A stretch of DNA of 64,000 bases, from contig NZ_VFAH01000001.1 of NCBI RefSeq assembly GCF_008929045.1, forward strand, positions 620,001 to 684,000, given 5' to 3'. Shown piece after piece: positions 39,035 to 48,898 of the stretch; positions within the stretch are counted from its first letter, which is position 1, and every line of letters begins with the position of its first letter. A model generated the notes under the pieces. The model searched no databases. It saw nothing but the letters and a program-made list of their open reading frames with translations, and was not told the DNA's origin. Source of the DNA: Noviherbaspirillum aerium. Its GTDB lineage: Bacteria > Pseudomonadota > Gammaproteobacteria > Burkholderiales > Burkholderiaceae_D. The position numbers and the translations under genes were made by a program.

Positions 39035-39046
39035 CGGGATAGAGCA

Positions 39047-39709
39047 ATGACAGATCTGAAAAAAATGGCAGACTCGGTCGCGGCGCAATTCCGCGGCCTC
39101 GACGGCAGGCATCCGGGGCAATGGCCACTCATTCCCCGGCTGATGTGCGGCTTCGGCGCCATCGTTGCGGTCGGCATTCTCGGCTGGTTCCTCTACCTCA
39201 GCGGGCAGCTTGATGAACTGACGCGCGGCGAGGAGGAGGAAGTCCGCCTGCGCGAGGAGTACACCGTCAAGATACGGCAGGCAATCAATCTCGAGAGCCT
39301 GCGCAAGCAGAAGGCGCAGGTCGGCGAATATGTGGCCACGCTGGAAAAGCAGTTGCCGAGCAAGGCCGAGATGGATGCGCTGCTTTCCGATATCAATCAG
39401 GCCGGGCTGGGGCGGGGGTTGCAGTTCGAACTCTTCAAGCCGGGACAGGTGCTGGTCAAGGACTATTACGCCGAGCTGCCCATCGATATCAAGGTGGTCG
39501 GCAATTACCATGACGTTGGAGCCTTCACCAGCGACATCGCCAACCTGCCGCGGATCGTCACGCTCAACAAGATGAGCCTGGTCGCCGGCAAGGACGGTTC
39601 GCTGACGCTGGAGGCGGTGGCCAAGACCTTCCGCTATCTCGACAGGGAAGAAATCGATGCGCAGCGCAAGGCCGCTGCGGAGAAGAAGGCGAAGGGGGCG
39701 AAGAAATGA
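39047..39709 (+). CDS. pilO: Type IV pilus assembly protein PilO
   Basis: 220-residue partner of PilN with the same topology: cytoplasmic N-terminus, one helix at about residues 25-50, a coiled coil and a periplasmic domain (QAGLGRGLQFELFKPG, ELPIDIKVVGNYHDVGAFTSDIANLPRIV). The C-terminus is a Lys/Ala-rich tail. It overlaps pilP by 4 bp. Confidence 0.96.
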   Translation: MTDLKKMADSVAAQFRGLDGRHPGQWPLIPRLMCGFGAIVAVGILGWFLYLSGQLDELTRGEEEEVRLREEYTVKIRQAINLESLRKQKAQVGEYVATLEKQLPSKAEMDALLSDINQAGLGRGLQFELFKPGQVLVKDYYAELPIDIKVVGNYHDVGAFTSDIANLPRIVTLNKMSLVAGKDGSLTLEAVAKTFRYLDREEIDAQRKAAAEKKAKGAKK

Positions 39710-40257
39710 GATTGAAACGCTGTCTTGCCAAGGGAAGCTCCTTCCTGCCGCTGGCGATGCTGGCCATGCTGGCCGGCTGCGGCGACGGCGGGGTGCAGGA
39801 AGTCAAGGCATGGATGGATGAGGCGCGCAGGCAGGCGCCGGTCTCCGTGCAGAAGATTTCTCCGCCGAAGACTTTCACGCCCTTCGTCTACGCATCGAAG
39901 AATGAAGTGGATCCTTACAGCCCTGCGAAACTGTCGGCGGCGCTTGCCAAGCTCCAGGCCAATGCCAACGGCGCGATCAAGCCCGACCTCGACCGGCGCA
40001 AGGATCCGCTGGAGAACTACCCGCTCGACACGATCACGATGGTCGGAACGCTGCAGAAGCCCGGCCTGAACTATGCGTTGCTGCAGGTGGACAAGTCGGT
40101 CTTTCAAGTCAAGGTCGGCAATTACATCGGTCAGAACTACGGCATGATCACGAAGATCGGCGAGACCGAGGTGGAATTGAAGGAAATCGTACGCGACGCC
40201 GCCGGTGAGTGGACCGAGCGCAAAGCCAAGCTAGAGTTGCAGGAGAATAAAAAATGA
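39706..40257 (+). CDS. pilP: Type IV pilus lipoprotein PilP
   Basis: 183-residue inner-membrane lipoprotein linking PilNO to the secretin. A lipobox LAGC places the lipidated cysteine at about residue 25. The beta-sandwich region contains PLDTITMVGTLQKPGLNYALLQVDKSVFQVKVGNYIGQNYG, which is diagnostic. It overlaps pilO at its start and pilQ at its end, each by 4 bp (ATGA). Confidence 0.95.
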   Translation: MRLKRCLAKGSSFLPLAMLAMLAGCGDGGVQEVKAWMDEARRQAPVSVQKISPPKTFTPFVYASKNEVDPYSPAKLSAALAKLQANANGAIKPDLDRRKDPLENYPLDTITMVGTLQKPGLNYALLQVDKSVFQVKVGNYIGQNYGMITKIGETEVELKEIVRDAAGEWTERKAKLELQENKK

Positions 40258-42437
40258 AGCCAGTGCAAAACCAACGCGACAGGCTTGGAGCCGTCGCCCG
40301 CAAGACGATGCGGCAATGTGCGATATTGCTTCTCGCTATCCAGGCCGGCTTCGCGTTCGCCCAGGAAAACGCGATTGAATCGATTCATGCCAACCAGCAG
40401 GGATCGAACATCATCGTCAAGGTGAAGATGAAGAATCCCCTCGCCAAGCCGCCGATCGGATTTTCCATCACCAGCCCTGCGCGCATTGCGCTGGACTTCG
40501 CAGGCACCGCCAACGGCACCGGAAAATCGGTGCAGGATATCGGCATGGGAGATGTTCGCAACGTCAACCTGGTGCAAGCCGGTGAGCGTTCCCGCCTGGT
40601 ATTCAACCTGCTGCGTCCGCTCAACTATGCCACTTCTGTCGATGGCAACACGGTCGTCGTGACGATCGACAGCTCGGGCGGACTCGCCACACCGGTTTCA
40701 GCATCGGGCTTGCCCGTCCCGCGTCCCGCGGTTGCAGGCAAGCAGGCGATCAAGGATGTCGACTTCCGCCGCGGCGCCAATGGCGAAGGCCGCATCGTGA
40801 TCGATCTGCCGCCCAACCAGGTCGGTGTCGACGTTCGCCAGCAGGGGCAGTCCATCGTCATCGATTTCCAGAAGGCCGTCCTCCCTGATGCGCTGCGGCG
40901 CCGTCTCGACGTGGCCGACTTCGGCACACCGGTCCAGACCATCACTACTACGCCGCAGGGCGAAAACGTACGCATGGTCATCGAGCCCAAGGGACTATGG
41001 GAGCATAGCGCCTATCAGAGCGACACCCAGCTCGTGGTCGAGGTCAAGCCGATCAAGGAAGATCCGAACAAGCTGGTCCAGGGCACGCAGGGATATCGCG
41101 GCGAGCGGCTGTCCCTCAATTTCCAGAATGTCGAAGTACGCGCGGTGCTGCAGGTGATCGCCGATTTCACCGGACTCAACATCATTACCAGCGACACCGT
41201 CAGCGGCAACCTGACCCTGCGCCTCAAGGATGTGCCCTGGGACCAGGCCCTCGATATCGTGATGCAGGCCAAGGGCCTCGACATGCGCAAGAACGGCACG
41301 GTGCTGTGGATTGCGCCGAAGGATGAATTGCTGACCAAGGAGAAGCTCGAGCTCGAGCAGAAGGCGCAGATCGCCGAACTCGAACCCCTGAAGACGGAAA
41401 CCTTCCAGCTCAACTATCAGAAGGCTGAAGCCTTCAAGCAGGTCTTCGGCATCGATAATGCAGGCGCCGGTGGCAGCGGCGGCGACAGCAAGAATCGCAT
41501 CCTGTCCAAGCGCGGCAGCGCCGTGATCGATCCCCGCACCAACCAGCTGTTCGTGACCGATATCAGCTCCAAGCTCGAGGAAGTGCGCAAGCTGGTGCAG
41601 AAAACCGATGTCGCCTCGAAGCAGGTGCTGATCGAGGCAAGGATCGTCGAAGCCGATGACAAGTTCAGCCGCAACCTCGGCGCCAAGCTCGGCTTCTCCG
41701 ACCTGCGCGGCGTCCGCGGCGGCGATGTCGGCTACAGCCTTGGCGGCAGCACGCGCGGGGCCCTCACCGGCAATTACCAGGGCGTGGGCGAACAGACGGG
41801 GCAGGCGGTCATCACCGACCAGAGCTACATTCCCAATACCCAGTTCGTCAATCTGCCTGCGGCCAACATCAATGGCGTCAACCCCGGCAGTCTGGCGATC
41901 AGCCTGTTTTCCGCGGCGGCCAACCGCTTCCTCAACCTCGAATTGTCGGCACTCGAAGCCGATGGCAAGGGCAAGATCATCTCCAGTCCCCGCGTCGTGA
42001 CGGCCGATCAGCTCAAGGCATTGATCGAGCAGGGTACCGAACTGCCGTATCAGGTGGCCACATCGAGCGGCGCGACGTCGATCGCGTTCCGCAAGGCCAA
42101 TCTCAAGCTGGAGGTCACGCCGCAGATCACGCCGGACGGCAACGTCATCCTCGACGTTGACGTGAACAAGGACAGCGTCGGCGTCGAAACGCGAGCCGGC
42201 TACGCCATCGATACCAAGCACGTCAAGACGCAAGTCCTGGTCGAGAACGGCGGCACGGTCGTACTGGGGGGAATTTTCCAGCAGGTCGAACGCACCACCG
42301 ACACCAAGGTGCCGCTGTTCGGGGACATTCCGGTTGTCGGCAACCTCTTCAAGAGTACCGCGCGTACCAACGACAAGACAGAACTACTCATCTTCATCAC
42401 GCCGAAGATCGTCGCAGAACGCGTCTCGGCACGTTAA
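40254..42437 (+). CDS. pilQ: Type IV pilus secretin PilQ
   Basis: 727-residue outer-membrane secretin through which the pilus exits. In order: signal peptide (ending FAFAQE), two AMIN domains for peptidoglycan binding (about 40-260), a secretin/TonB short N-terminal domain (LNFQNVEVRAVLQVIADFTGLNIITSD), an N1 domain, and the secretin barrel (VPLFGDIPVVGNLFK). AGGAG precedes the ATG. It ends the pilMNOPQ operon. Confidence 0.97.
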   Translation: MKPVQNQRDRLGAVARKTMRQCAILLLAIQAGFAFAQENAIESIHANQQGSNIIVKVKMKNPLAKPPIGFSITSPARIALDFAGTANGTGKSVQDIGMGDVRNVNLVQAGERSRLVFNLLRPLNYATSVDGNTVVVTIDSSGGLATPVSASGLPVPRPAVAGKQAIKDVDFRRGANGEGRIVIDLPPNQVGVDVRQQGQSIVIDFQKAVLPDALRRRLDVADFGTPVQTITTTPQGENVRMVIEPKGLWEHSAYQSDTQLVVEVKPIKEDPNKLVQGTQGYRGERLSLNFQNVEVRAVLQVIADFTGLNIITSDTVSGNLTLRLKDVPWDQALDIVMQAKGLDMRKNGTVLWIAPKDELLTKEKLELEQKAQIAELEPLKTETFQLNYQKAEAFKQVFGIDNAGAGGSGGDSKNRILSKRGSAVIDPRTNQLFVTDISSKLEEVRKLVQKTDVASKQVLIEARIVEADDKFSRNLGAKLGFSDLRGVRGGDVGYSLGGSTRGALTGNYQGVGEQTGQAVITDQSYIPNTQFVNLPAANINGVNPGSLAISLFSAAANRFLNLELSALEADGKGKIISSPRVVTADQLKALIEQGTELPYQVATSSGATSIAFRKANLKLEVTPQITPDGNVILDVDVNKDSVGVETRAGYAIDTKHVKTQVLVENGGTVVLGGIFQQVERTTDTKVPLFGDIPVVGNLFKSTARTNDKTELLIFITPKIVAERVSAR

Positions 42438-42461
42438 TCCACAAACAGTACAGGGAAGAAC

Positions 42462-44015
42462 ATGGGATCCTTTTTCAAGAACAAAATAGGCCGGTATCTG
42501 GCGCCTGCCGTGTATGGCATGTGCGCAGCCTTGCTGGTCGCCTGCGGAGGCGGAGGCGGCTCGGCTGGCAATACGAGCTTTGGCGGCGGTGCTGGCAACG
42601 GTTCCGGCAGCGGCACGGGTTCCACCCCCACAGCCGGCAAGATCACGCTGGTGCTTGCCGACGCGGCTGGCGCACCGAGTACTCTCGTTACTGGCTCCAA
42701 TGCATTGATTGTCAAGGCAACCGTGACCAACGGCACCGGCGTACCGGTCAAGAATACCGTAGTCACCTTCGCCATCGAAGGCGATCTCGCGGTGCTGTCG
42801 CCGGCGTCCGGAACGGCGCTGACCGACGACAGTGGCGTGGCTCAGGTCAGCGTGAAATCCGCAGGCAAGGGCAGCGGTGCCACCAATGTGAGCGCCAAGG
42901 CGATCGTCGGCGGAACAACGGAAGTCACGGGCAAGACTGCCTTCTCGATTGGTGCGGCAGCCACCGCAACGCCCATCGCGATGGATTTCGTGTCCGCCGT
43001 TCCGAATGACAAATCCATCGTCATCAAGGGGGCCGGCGGCAACGGCCGTACCGAAGTGGCCCTGTTGACCTTCCGCGTGGTGGACGCATCCGGCAGCGGC
43101 GTCGCGAACGTGCCCGTCAGGTTCACGACCCAGACTTCCAGCCCGGTGACGCTGGCGTCCAGCTTCGGTACCACGGATTCGAACGGCAACGTCACTGTTG
43201 CAGTCAGTTCCGGCACGCAGCCGACCACCGTTACCGTGCTGGCAACCGTACAGGGCACGTCCATCAGCAAGATTTCCGACACGGTGACCGTCACTACCGG
43301 CCAGCCGGTTCAGACAGCCTTCTCGCTGGCGGCGGAAAAATTCTTCGTCGAAGGCATGAACTTTGACAATGTGACCAACAAGATCACTGCACTGCTGGCA
43401 GACAGCAACGGCGGCGCAGTGGCCGACGGCACGCAAGTCGTGTTCACGACCGATGGCGGCGCAATCGTCGGCGACCGCGGCGCAAGCTGCCTGACCGTCA
43501 AGGGCGAGTGCAGCGTGACCTGGCGCAGCCAGAACCCGCGCCCGGCCAGCGGTCTCGTCACCGTAACGGCAATCGCCACCAATGCCACCGGCGTCCTCTC
43601 CGCAAGCCGCAGCTTCATCATGAGCAGTTCGTTCGCATCAATCAGGGTGATTTCCCCGGCTGTCGTTCCCGCAGCCGATGGTTCCTCGGTCAGCTTCGAC
43701 TTCGGCAGCAGTTGCGCTCCGGTCAGCATGGTGGTTGAGATCAGCGATGATCTGAGCAATCCTGCACCCGAAGGCACAACGGTTGCCGCAGCCAACCCGA
43801 CTAATGCTACAGTAACCGTTGCCCCGGATGCAGTGAGATACGATGGCCGTAGTCTGGTAGGCGGATCAGGCGGCACACGGCATACTGTGTCTGTCACGCC
43901 GACTGGCTGCACAGGTACCGGCACCCAGAAAACCGGTGCATTCGACCTGTCCACGAAGACCCCGCTGCAAGTGCCGTCCTACCTGCGTGTAAAATTTACT
44001 TATATGGGTTCATAG
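42462..44015 (+). CDS. Ig-like repeat lipoprotein, function unknown
   Basis: 517-residue predicted lipoprotein. The signal peptide ends in the lipobox LLVAC with C28, followed by a Gly/Ser-rich linker. At least two to three bacterial Ig-like (invasin/Big-1 type) domains follow, recognised by recurring ...VPVKNTVVTFAIEG... and ...VANVPVRFTTQ... patterns with Thr/Val-rich strands. It starts 24 bp after pilQ and may be cotranscribed. Such proteins can act in adhesion; a pilus-related role is only suggested by position. Richer in Thr and Ser than its neighbours. Confidence 0.8.
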   Translation: MGSFFKNKIGRYLAPAVYGMCAALLVACGGGGGSAGNTSFGGGAGNGSGSGTGSTPTAGKITLVLADAAGAPSTLVTGSNALIVKATVTNGTGVPVKNTVVTFAIEGDLAVLSPASGTALTDDSGVAQVSVKSAGKGSGATNVSAKAIVGGTTEVTGKTAFSIGAAATATPIAMDFVSAVPNDKSIVIKGAGGNGRTEVALLTFRVVDASGSGVANVPVRFTTQTSSPVTLASSFGTTDSNGNVTVAVSSGTQPTTVTVLATVQGTSISKISDTVTVTTGQPVQTAFSLAAEKFFVEGMNFDNVTNKITALLADSNGGAVADGTQVVFTTDGGAIVGDRGASCLTVKGECSVTWRSQNPRPASGLVTVTAIATNATGVLSASRSFIMSSSFASIRVISPAVVPAADGSSVSFDFGSSCAPVSMVVEISDDLSNPAPEGTTVAAANPTNATVTVAPDAVRYDGRSLVGGSGGTRHTVSVTPTGCTGTGTQKTGAFDLSTKTPLQVPSYLRVKFTYMGS

Positions 44016-44066
44016 AGGTGTAAAACATTATGGCGTTCGTCTTCAGCGAGACGAACGCCCATCATT

Positions 44067-44633
44067 ATGTCGGGAAATATTTTTTTAATCGGCCTCATGG
44101 GCGCCGGCAAGACGACAGTCGGCCGCGCCCTTGCAAGGCGACTGAACAAGCGGTTCATCGATTCCGATCATGAAATAGAGGCGCGCACGGGCGCCTCTGT
44201 TCCTTTGATTTTCGAAATCGAAGGCGAGGCGAGCTTTCGCCATCGGGAATCTGAAGTCATCCGCGAGCTTACCGGCCTCGACGATATCGTTCTTGCGACC
44301 GGTGGCGGCGCGATCCTGAAACCGGAAAACCGCGAATACCTGAGAACCCGCGGCACCGTGATCTACCTGCGTGCCAGCGTCAACAGCATCCTCCAGCGCA
44401 CCAGCCACGACAAGAATCGTCCGCTGCTGCAGACCGCCGACCCGCGCGGACGTATCGAGCAGCTGGCCCGCGAGCGCGAGCCGTATTACCTCGAACTGGC
44501 ACATCACGTGGTGGAAACCGGCCGACCTAACGTACAATCCCTTGTACAAACGATCATTTCCCAGCTGGGCCTTGCAGCCGCTCCGGGCAACACCGCCGGC
44601 CAGAGCGACGACAAGCCGAGCCAACCCAATTAA
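44067..44633 (+). CDS. aroK: Shikimate kinase
   Basis: 188-residue kinase of the aromatic amino acid pathway, phosphorylating shikimate at O3. Walker [10 protein letters not shown] lies at residues 9-17; the shikimate-binding [13 protein letters not shown] and the GGGAIL motif follow, with lid arginines in DKNRPLL. The C-terminal tail is polar. In proteobacteria aroK-aroB commonly follow pilQ, as here apart from the inserted lipoprotein gene. Confidence 0.97.
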   Translation: MSGNIFLIGLMGAGKTTVGRALARRLNKRFIDSDHEIEARTGASVPLIFEIEGEASFRHRESEVIRELTGLDDIVLATGGGAILKPENREYLRTRGTVIYLRASVNSILQRTSHDKNRPLLQTADPRGRIEQLAREREPYYLELAHHVVETGRPNVQSLVQTIISQLGLAAAPGNTAGQSDDKPSQPN

Positions 44634-44643
44634 GATTCTTGCC

Positions 44644-45744
44644 ATGATGCAGCACAGCATGCCGATCACCCTGCAGGTCGATCTGGGCGATCGCAGTTAT
44701 CCGATCTCGATCGGACAATCTCTCCTTGATGACGGCGATCTCGTCAGCCGCCATGTTCGTGGCAAGCGCGTCGCCGTCGTGACCAATACCGTGGTCGGCC
44801 CGCTCTATCTCGATCGCCTGGTCAGGCTGCTCAACGCCGCGGGCAAGCAGGTCACCACCATCGTCCTGCCCGACGGCGAGGAAGAAAAGAACTGGGCCAG
44901 CCTGATGAAGGTGTTCGACGTGCTGCTGTCAGAGAAGTGCGACCGCAAGACCACCCTGATTGCATTGGGCGGCGGCGTGATCGGCGACCTGACCGGCTTT
45001 GCCGCCGCATCCTACATGCGCGGCGTGCCTTTCCTCCAGATTCCCACCACATTGCTGTCGCAGGTCGACTCGTCCGTGGGCGGAAAGACCGGCATCAATC
45101 ACCCGCTCGGCAAGAACATGATCGGCGCCTTCTACCAGCCGCAGGCGGTGATCGCGGATACCGGCACGCTCAATACGCTGCCGCCGCGGGAATTGTCCGC
45201 CGGCCTGGCCGAAGTCATCAAGCACGGCGCCATCATCGACCCGCCGTTCTTCGACTGGATCGAGGCGAATATCTCCAGGCTGGTGGCGAAGGATGCCGAG
45301 GCGCTGGCGCATGCCATCCGCCGCTCCTGCGAAATCAAGGCCGACGTGGTCCGGCAAGATGAACGCGAAGGCGGCTTGCGCGCCATCCTGAACTTCGGCC
45401 ATACCTTCGGCCATGCGATCGAATCCGGTCTGGGCTATGGCGAATGGCTGCATGGCGAGGCGGTCGGCTGCGGCATGGTGATGGCGGCCGATCTGTCGCA
45501 CCGCCTGGGTTTCATCGATGCCGGCACACGCGAACGCATCACCTCCCTCGTGCAGGCGGCGGGATTGCCTGTCGAGGCGCCGGACCTCGGCACCGACCGC
45601 TGGCTGGAGCTAATGGAAGTCGACAAGAAAAACGAGGGCGGCGAGATCAAGTTCATCCTGCTCAAGCCGCTGGGCACGTCGGTCATCATGCCGGTACCCC
45701 GCGAGGCGTTGCTGGCCACCCTGAAAGCTTGCGTCAGACGATGA
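44644..45744 (+). CDS. aroB: 3-dehydroquinate synthase
   Basis: 366-residue NAD-dependent, metal-dependent enzyme of the shikimate pathway. [29 protein letters not shown] and the metal-binding region [11 protein letters not shown] plus HGEAVGCGM are diagnostic. Several ATGs crowd the start (44644, 44647, 44659); none has a strong ribosome site. The end overlaps dgt by 4 bp. Confidence 0.97.
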   Translation: MMQHSMPITLQVDLGDRSYPISIGQSLLDDGDLVSRHVRGKRVAVVTNTVVGPLYLDRLVRLLNAAGKQVTTIVLPDGEEEKNWASLMKVFDVLLSEKCDRKTTLIALGGGVIGDLTGFAAASYMRGVPFLQIPTTLLSQVDSSVGGKTGINHPLGKNMIGAFYQPQAVIADTGTLNTLPPRELSAGLAEVIKHGAIIDPPFFDWIEANISRLVAKDAEALAHAIRRSCEIKADVVRQDEREGGLRAILNFGHTFGHAIESGLGYGEWLHGEAVGCGMVMAADLSHRLGFIDAGTRERITSLVQAAGLPVEAPDLGTDRWLELMEVDKKNEGGEIKFILLKPLGTSVIMPVPREALLATLKACVRR

Positions 45745-46901
45745 ATTACGAAGCCCACCTCGCTCCCTATGCCGCGCGCTCCGAGGCATCGCGAGGTCGG
45801 CGCTTCCCTGAAGCCGCACCCGCATCCCGTACCGAATTCCAGCGCGACCGCGATCGCATCATTCATTCGACGGCATTCCGCCGGCTCGAATACAAGACCC
45901 AGGTTTTCGTCAACCATGAAGGCGACCTGTTCCGCACCCGCCTGACCCATAGCATCGAAGTGGCGCAGATCGCCCGCTCGATCGCCCGCAATCTCCAGTT
46001 GAATGAAGATCTGGTGGAAGCGATATCACTGGCACATGACCTGGGACACACCCCATTCGGGCATGCCGGCCAGGAAGCGCTGAACGACTGCATGAAGGCG
46101 TTCGGCGGCTTCGAGCATAATCTGCAGAGCCTGCGCGTGGTTGACGATCTGGAAGAGCACTACGGCGCTTTCAACGGCTTGAACCTGATGTTCGAAACGC
46201 GCGAGGGCATACTCAAGCATTGCTCATTGCCGAATGCCGCCAGGCTGGGCGATGTCGGCATGCGGTTCATTGAAAAGAAGCAGCCATCGCTGGAAGCGCA
46301 ACTGGCCAACCTTGCCGATGAAATCGCGTATAACAATCACGATATCGACGACGGCCTGCGTTCCGGACTGCTGACGACCGCACAGCTGGATGAGGTGGAT
46401 TTTTATGCCCGCCACCGCCGCGAGGTGGAGCTTGCCTATCCCGGCATCACGGGAAGGCGCGCCATTCACGAGACGATACGGCGCATGATCAATGCGCTCA
46501 TCGTCGACCTGATCAATACTTCCCAGGATCAGATATCGCAAGCGGGAATCAAGTCGATTGAGGATGTGCGCAATGCCGCTCCGCTGATCCGGTTTTCAGA
46601 CGCCATGGAAAGCGAGGCCGCCCGGCTCAAGCGTTTCCTGCGCCTCAACCTGTACCAGCATTATCAGGTCAACAGGATGACGAGCAAGGCGCGCCGCATC
46701 GTGCGCGATTTGTTCGGCGCCTTCGTGGAGGAACCGCGCCTGTTGCCGCCGGATTACCAGGTCATGCGGGGGCAGGGCGAAGCTAGCCATGGCAGTGCCG
46801 AACACGCGCAGGCGCGCAAGGTGTCCGACTATATCGCCGGCATGACGGACCGGTATGCGATGCGCGAACACCGCCGGCTGTTCACGGTCGGTGAAATCTA
46901 G
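45741..46901 (+). CDS. dgt: dGTPase-like HD-domain triphosphohydrolase
   Basis: 386-residue HD-superfamily protein of the dGTP triphosphohydrolase-like (type 2) group, which converts dNTPs to nucleosides and triphosphate. The HD metal site is visible as [16 protein letters not shown] and [39 protein letters not shown] near residue 35 is characteristic. It overlaps aroB at ATGA. Its TAG stop lies at the edge of a repeat element (46902-47059). Confidence 0.93.
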   Translation: MNYEAHLAPYAARSEASRGRRFPEAAPASRTEFQRDRDRIIHSTAFRRLEYKTQVFVNHEGDLFRTRLTHSIEVAQIARSIARNLQLNEDLVEAISLAHDLGHTPFGHAGQEALNDCMKAFGGFEHNLQSLRVVDDLEEHYGAFNGLNLMFETREGILKHCSLPNAARLGDVGMRFIEKKQPSLEAQLANLADEIAYNNHDIDDGLRSGLLTTAQLDEVDFYARHRREVELAYPGITGRRAIHETIRRMINALIVDLINTSQDQISQAGIKSIEDVRNAAPLIRFSDAMESEAARLKRFLRLNLYQHYQVNRMTSKARRIVRDLFGAFVEEPRLLPPDYQVMRGQGEASHGSAEHAQARKVSDYIAGMTDRYAMREHRRLFTVGEI

Positions 46902-47059
46902 CCTTGACCGGCCTCGTCGAGGCCGAAGCAGATTGCCACTGGAACAAGGCGTGGGACGCGACATGGCGGGCTCGGCGCCCTCAAACCATGGCAAGGAATC
47001 GCAACGCAGTACCGTGGTCAATGTCCCGCCATCTCGGCCCGGTCAGAACGAAAGCGCTC
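46902..47059 (-). mobile_element. Second copy of the MITE-like element, degenerate
   Basis: This is the inverted counterpart of 34390-34579. It shares a perfect 26-bp block (46955-46980), the GCAACGCAGTAC / GTACTGCGTTG region and the end CGAAAGCGCTC at 47049-47059. The other terminal repeat is eroded: after the dgt stop TAG the sequence goes straight to CTTGACCGG, missing about 11 bp of the repeat. No flanking TA is kept at 47060. No gene is supported in this spacer. Confidence 0.7.
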
Positions 47060-47114
47060 CCGCTCCTGAATGCAGCGCGACTCCGAACCGCTCGCGACGC
47101 TGATCAACCGCAGC

Positions 47115-48206
47115 CTAGCCCAACTCGCGCAGCGGATGCGCATATGCCGGCCAGGCCGGCTCGAAAAATCGCTCGACCATCGCTGCATCAACGTCTTCCA
47201 GGGATGGCGGCTGCCATTTTGGCGAATTATCCTTGTCGATGACGACCGAGCGTATGCCTTCCAGCACCTCGCCGTTCTCGAAGCTGCGGCGGACCATCGT
47301 CCGCTCCATGCGCAGGCAGTCGGCGACGCCCAGCGCCGCACCGCGCCGCAACTGCGCCAGCGTCACGCACATCATCAGCGGTGAACGTTTCCGCATGACG
47401 GCCAAGGTCTTCTGCGCAAAAGCATCTTCATCATTTGCCAGGGATGCCGCAATCGCGCCGACCTCATCCTTGGCGAAATGACGGTCGATCCTGGCGCGCT
47501 GCGAGGCAAGCATGCTTGCATCAGGGGCGGCCTGGCCCCGGAATGGCGTCCCGAACTCCATGATGGCGCCGCGCAAGTCCGTCGAACGGGTTGACGCCAG
47601 CATGTCGGACAAGGCGCCCAGTTCCGCTGACGGCACGAACACATCGGCCAGCCCGGCATGCAAGGCGTCGGCGGCACCGATGACTTCTCCCGTGACGCCG
47701 AGGTAGGCACCGATCTGCCCGGGGCAGCGCGACAGGAAGTAACTGCCGCCGACATCGGGGAAGAGACCGATATTCACTTCAGGCATCGCCATTTTGGTCC
47801 GCTCGGTGACGATGCGCATCCGGTTGCTTTCGCCGGCCTGTGCGATGCCCATCCCGCCGCCCATCACGATTCCGTCCATGATGGCGACATACGGTTTCGG
47901 ATAGGTGTGAATCAGGTGATTGAGTGCATATTCCTCGGTGAAGAAGTCTTCGAGCAGGGCGCTGCCCGCGAGCGGCGTGCTGCTTCCCGCCTCATGGAAG
48001 AAACGGATGTCGCCGCCGGCGCAAAATGCCTTTTCACTGCTGCTGCGAATGAGCACCGCGCGCACCGTATCGTCAAGGCGCCATGCAAGGAGCGCCTGCG
48101 TGATGGCGCGCACCATGTCGAGCGAGAGCGAGTTCAGTGCTTTTGGGCGGTCCAGCGTGATCATGCCGATGCCGTTGGATGTGGCGGTGTGAACGAAGTC
48201 TGTCAT
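47115..48206 (-). CDS. Enoyl-CoA hydratase/3-hydroxyisobutyryl-CoA hydrolase family
   Basis: 363-residue crotonase-fold protein. The oxyanion-hole motifs FCAGGDIRFFHEAG and GIVMGGGMGI are present, and the MAMPEVNIGLFPDVGGSYFLSRCPG segment with its catalytic Glu/Asp pair is typical of 3-hydroxyisobutyryl-CoA hydrolases of valine breakdown. The length (about 100 more than simple enoyl-CoA hydratases) supports this. It converges with dgt across the repeat copy. Exact substrate is not certain. Confidence 0.87.
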   Translation of the reverse strand: MTDFVHTATSNGIGMITLDRPKALNSLSLDMVRAITQALLAWRLDDTVRAVLIRSSSEKAFCAGGDIRFFHEAGSSTPLAGSALLEDFFTEEYALNHLIHTYPKPYVAIMDGIVMGGGMGIAQAGESNRMRIVTERTKMAMPEVNIGLFPDVGGSYFLSRCPGQIGAYLGVTGEVIGAADALHAGLADVFVPSAELGALSDMLASTRSTDLRGAIMEFGTPFRGQAAPDASMLASQRARIDRHFAKDEVGAIAASLANDEDAFAQKTLAVMRKRSPLMMCVTLAQLRRGAALGVADCLRMERTMVRRSFENGEVLEGIRSVVIDKDNSPKWQPPSLEDVDAAMVERFFEPAWPAYAHPLRELG

Positions 48207-48364
48207 GAGTTGGAGTAGGAGACGGTCAATGGGCTATGGAAAGACAGGAAGACGGAAAGACCGGGATATTGTATCGGCGATGAACACCAGCCGCAGTCGC
48301 CGGCTTGACAGTTGATGTACGGTGGAAAAGCCGTTGCCGCAAACGGGATTTTCGCCTGCCCGGC

Positions 48365-48385
48365 AAAAAGGGCGCCTTGGCGCCC
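48365..48385 (-). terminator. Terminator downstream of hpf
   Basis: GGGCGCC at 48370-48376 and GGCGCCC at 48379-48385 form a perfect 7-bp stem; the AAAAA at 48365-48369 reads as UUUUU on the minus strand. Placed about 50 bp after the hpf stop. The two-base loop means the innermost pairs probably open. Confidence 0.75.
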
Positions 48386-48434
48386 TTGATTTGTGAGTGG
48401 CTTGCCGGCTCGGCGGCAAGGGAACGCTCGGTTC

Positions 48435-48794
48435 CTATTCAGCAGCCTGTGCAGCAGCCTGTACTTCAGGCATGCGCTTGATGGCTTCGCACTGGTGGTC
48501 CTGCAGCTTGCCCTTGTACTTGAGCACCTGGCGGTCCAGCTTGTCCATCAGCGTATCGATCGCCGCATAGACGTCCTGTGCAAAACTCTCAACATGAATG
48601 ACGTTTCCCCTTAGGCGCAGATTGACTTCGGCGCGTTGCCGCTTGTCTTTTTCAGAGGGCTTCTCAACCCCGAGGATGACTGCAATATCAATGACATTAT
48701 CGAAATGCCGAATAATCCTGTCCAGTTTCGTCTCCACATATTCGCGGATGGCAGGTGTCAGATCGAGGTGATGTCCACTGATTATGAGATTCAT
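48435..48794 (-). CDS. hpf: Ribosome hibernation promoting factor
   Basis: 119-residue HPF/YfiA-family protein that binds the 30S decoding region in stationary phase. [33 protein letters not shown] and the [33 protein letters not shown] helix are diagnostic. The start ATG at 48794 follows AGGAGCG. It sits 104 bp downstream of rpoN, the usual proteobacterial arrangement. Confidence 0.96.
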   Translation of the reverse strand: MNLIISGHHLDLTPAIREYVETKLDRIIRHFDNVIDIAVILGVEKPSEKDKRQRAEVNLRLRGNVIHVESFAQDVYAAIDTLMDKLDRQVLKYKGKLQDHQCEAIKRMPEVQAAAQAAE

Positions 48795-48898
48795 ACAGCG
48801 CTCCTATGATTGGCGTCGCTGGAGGTTCGCAACGTGCCCCAGGCTGCGTAGCAAGCGAGCTACGCTGGAACACAGCAACATCGGTACTACGTTGACAA

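Noticed and set aside
40995-42233. A 412-codon minus-strand frame in pilQ
   Set aside because: Antisense shadow of the secretin gene; the composition is His/Asp/Gly-rich and non-specific.
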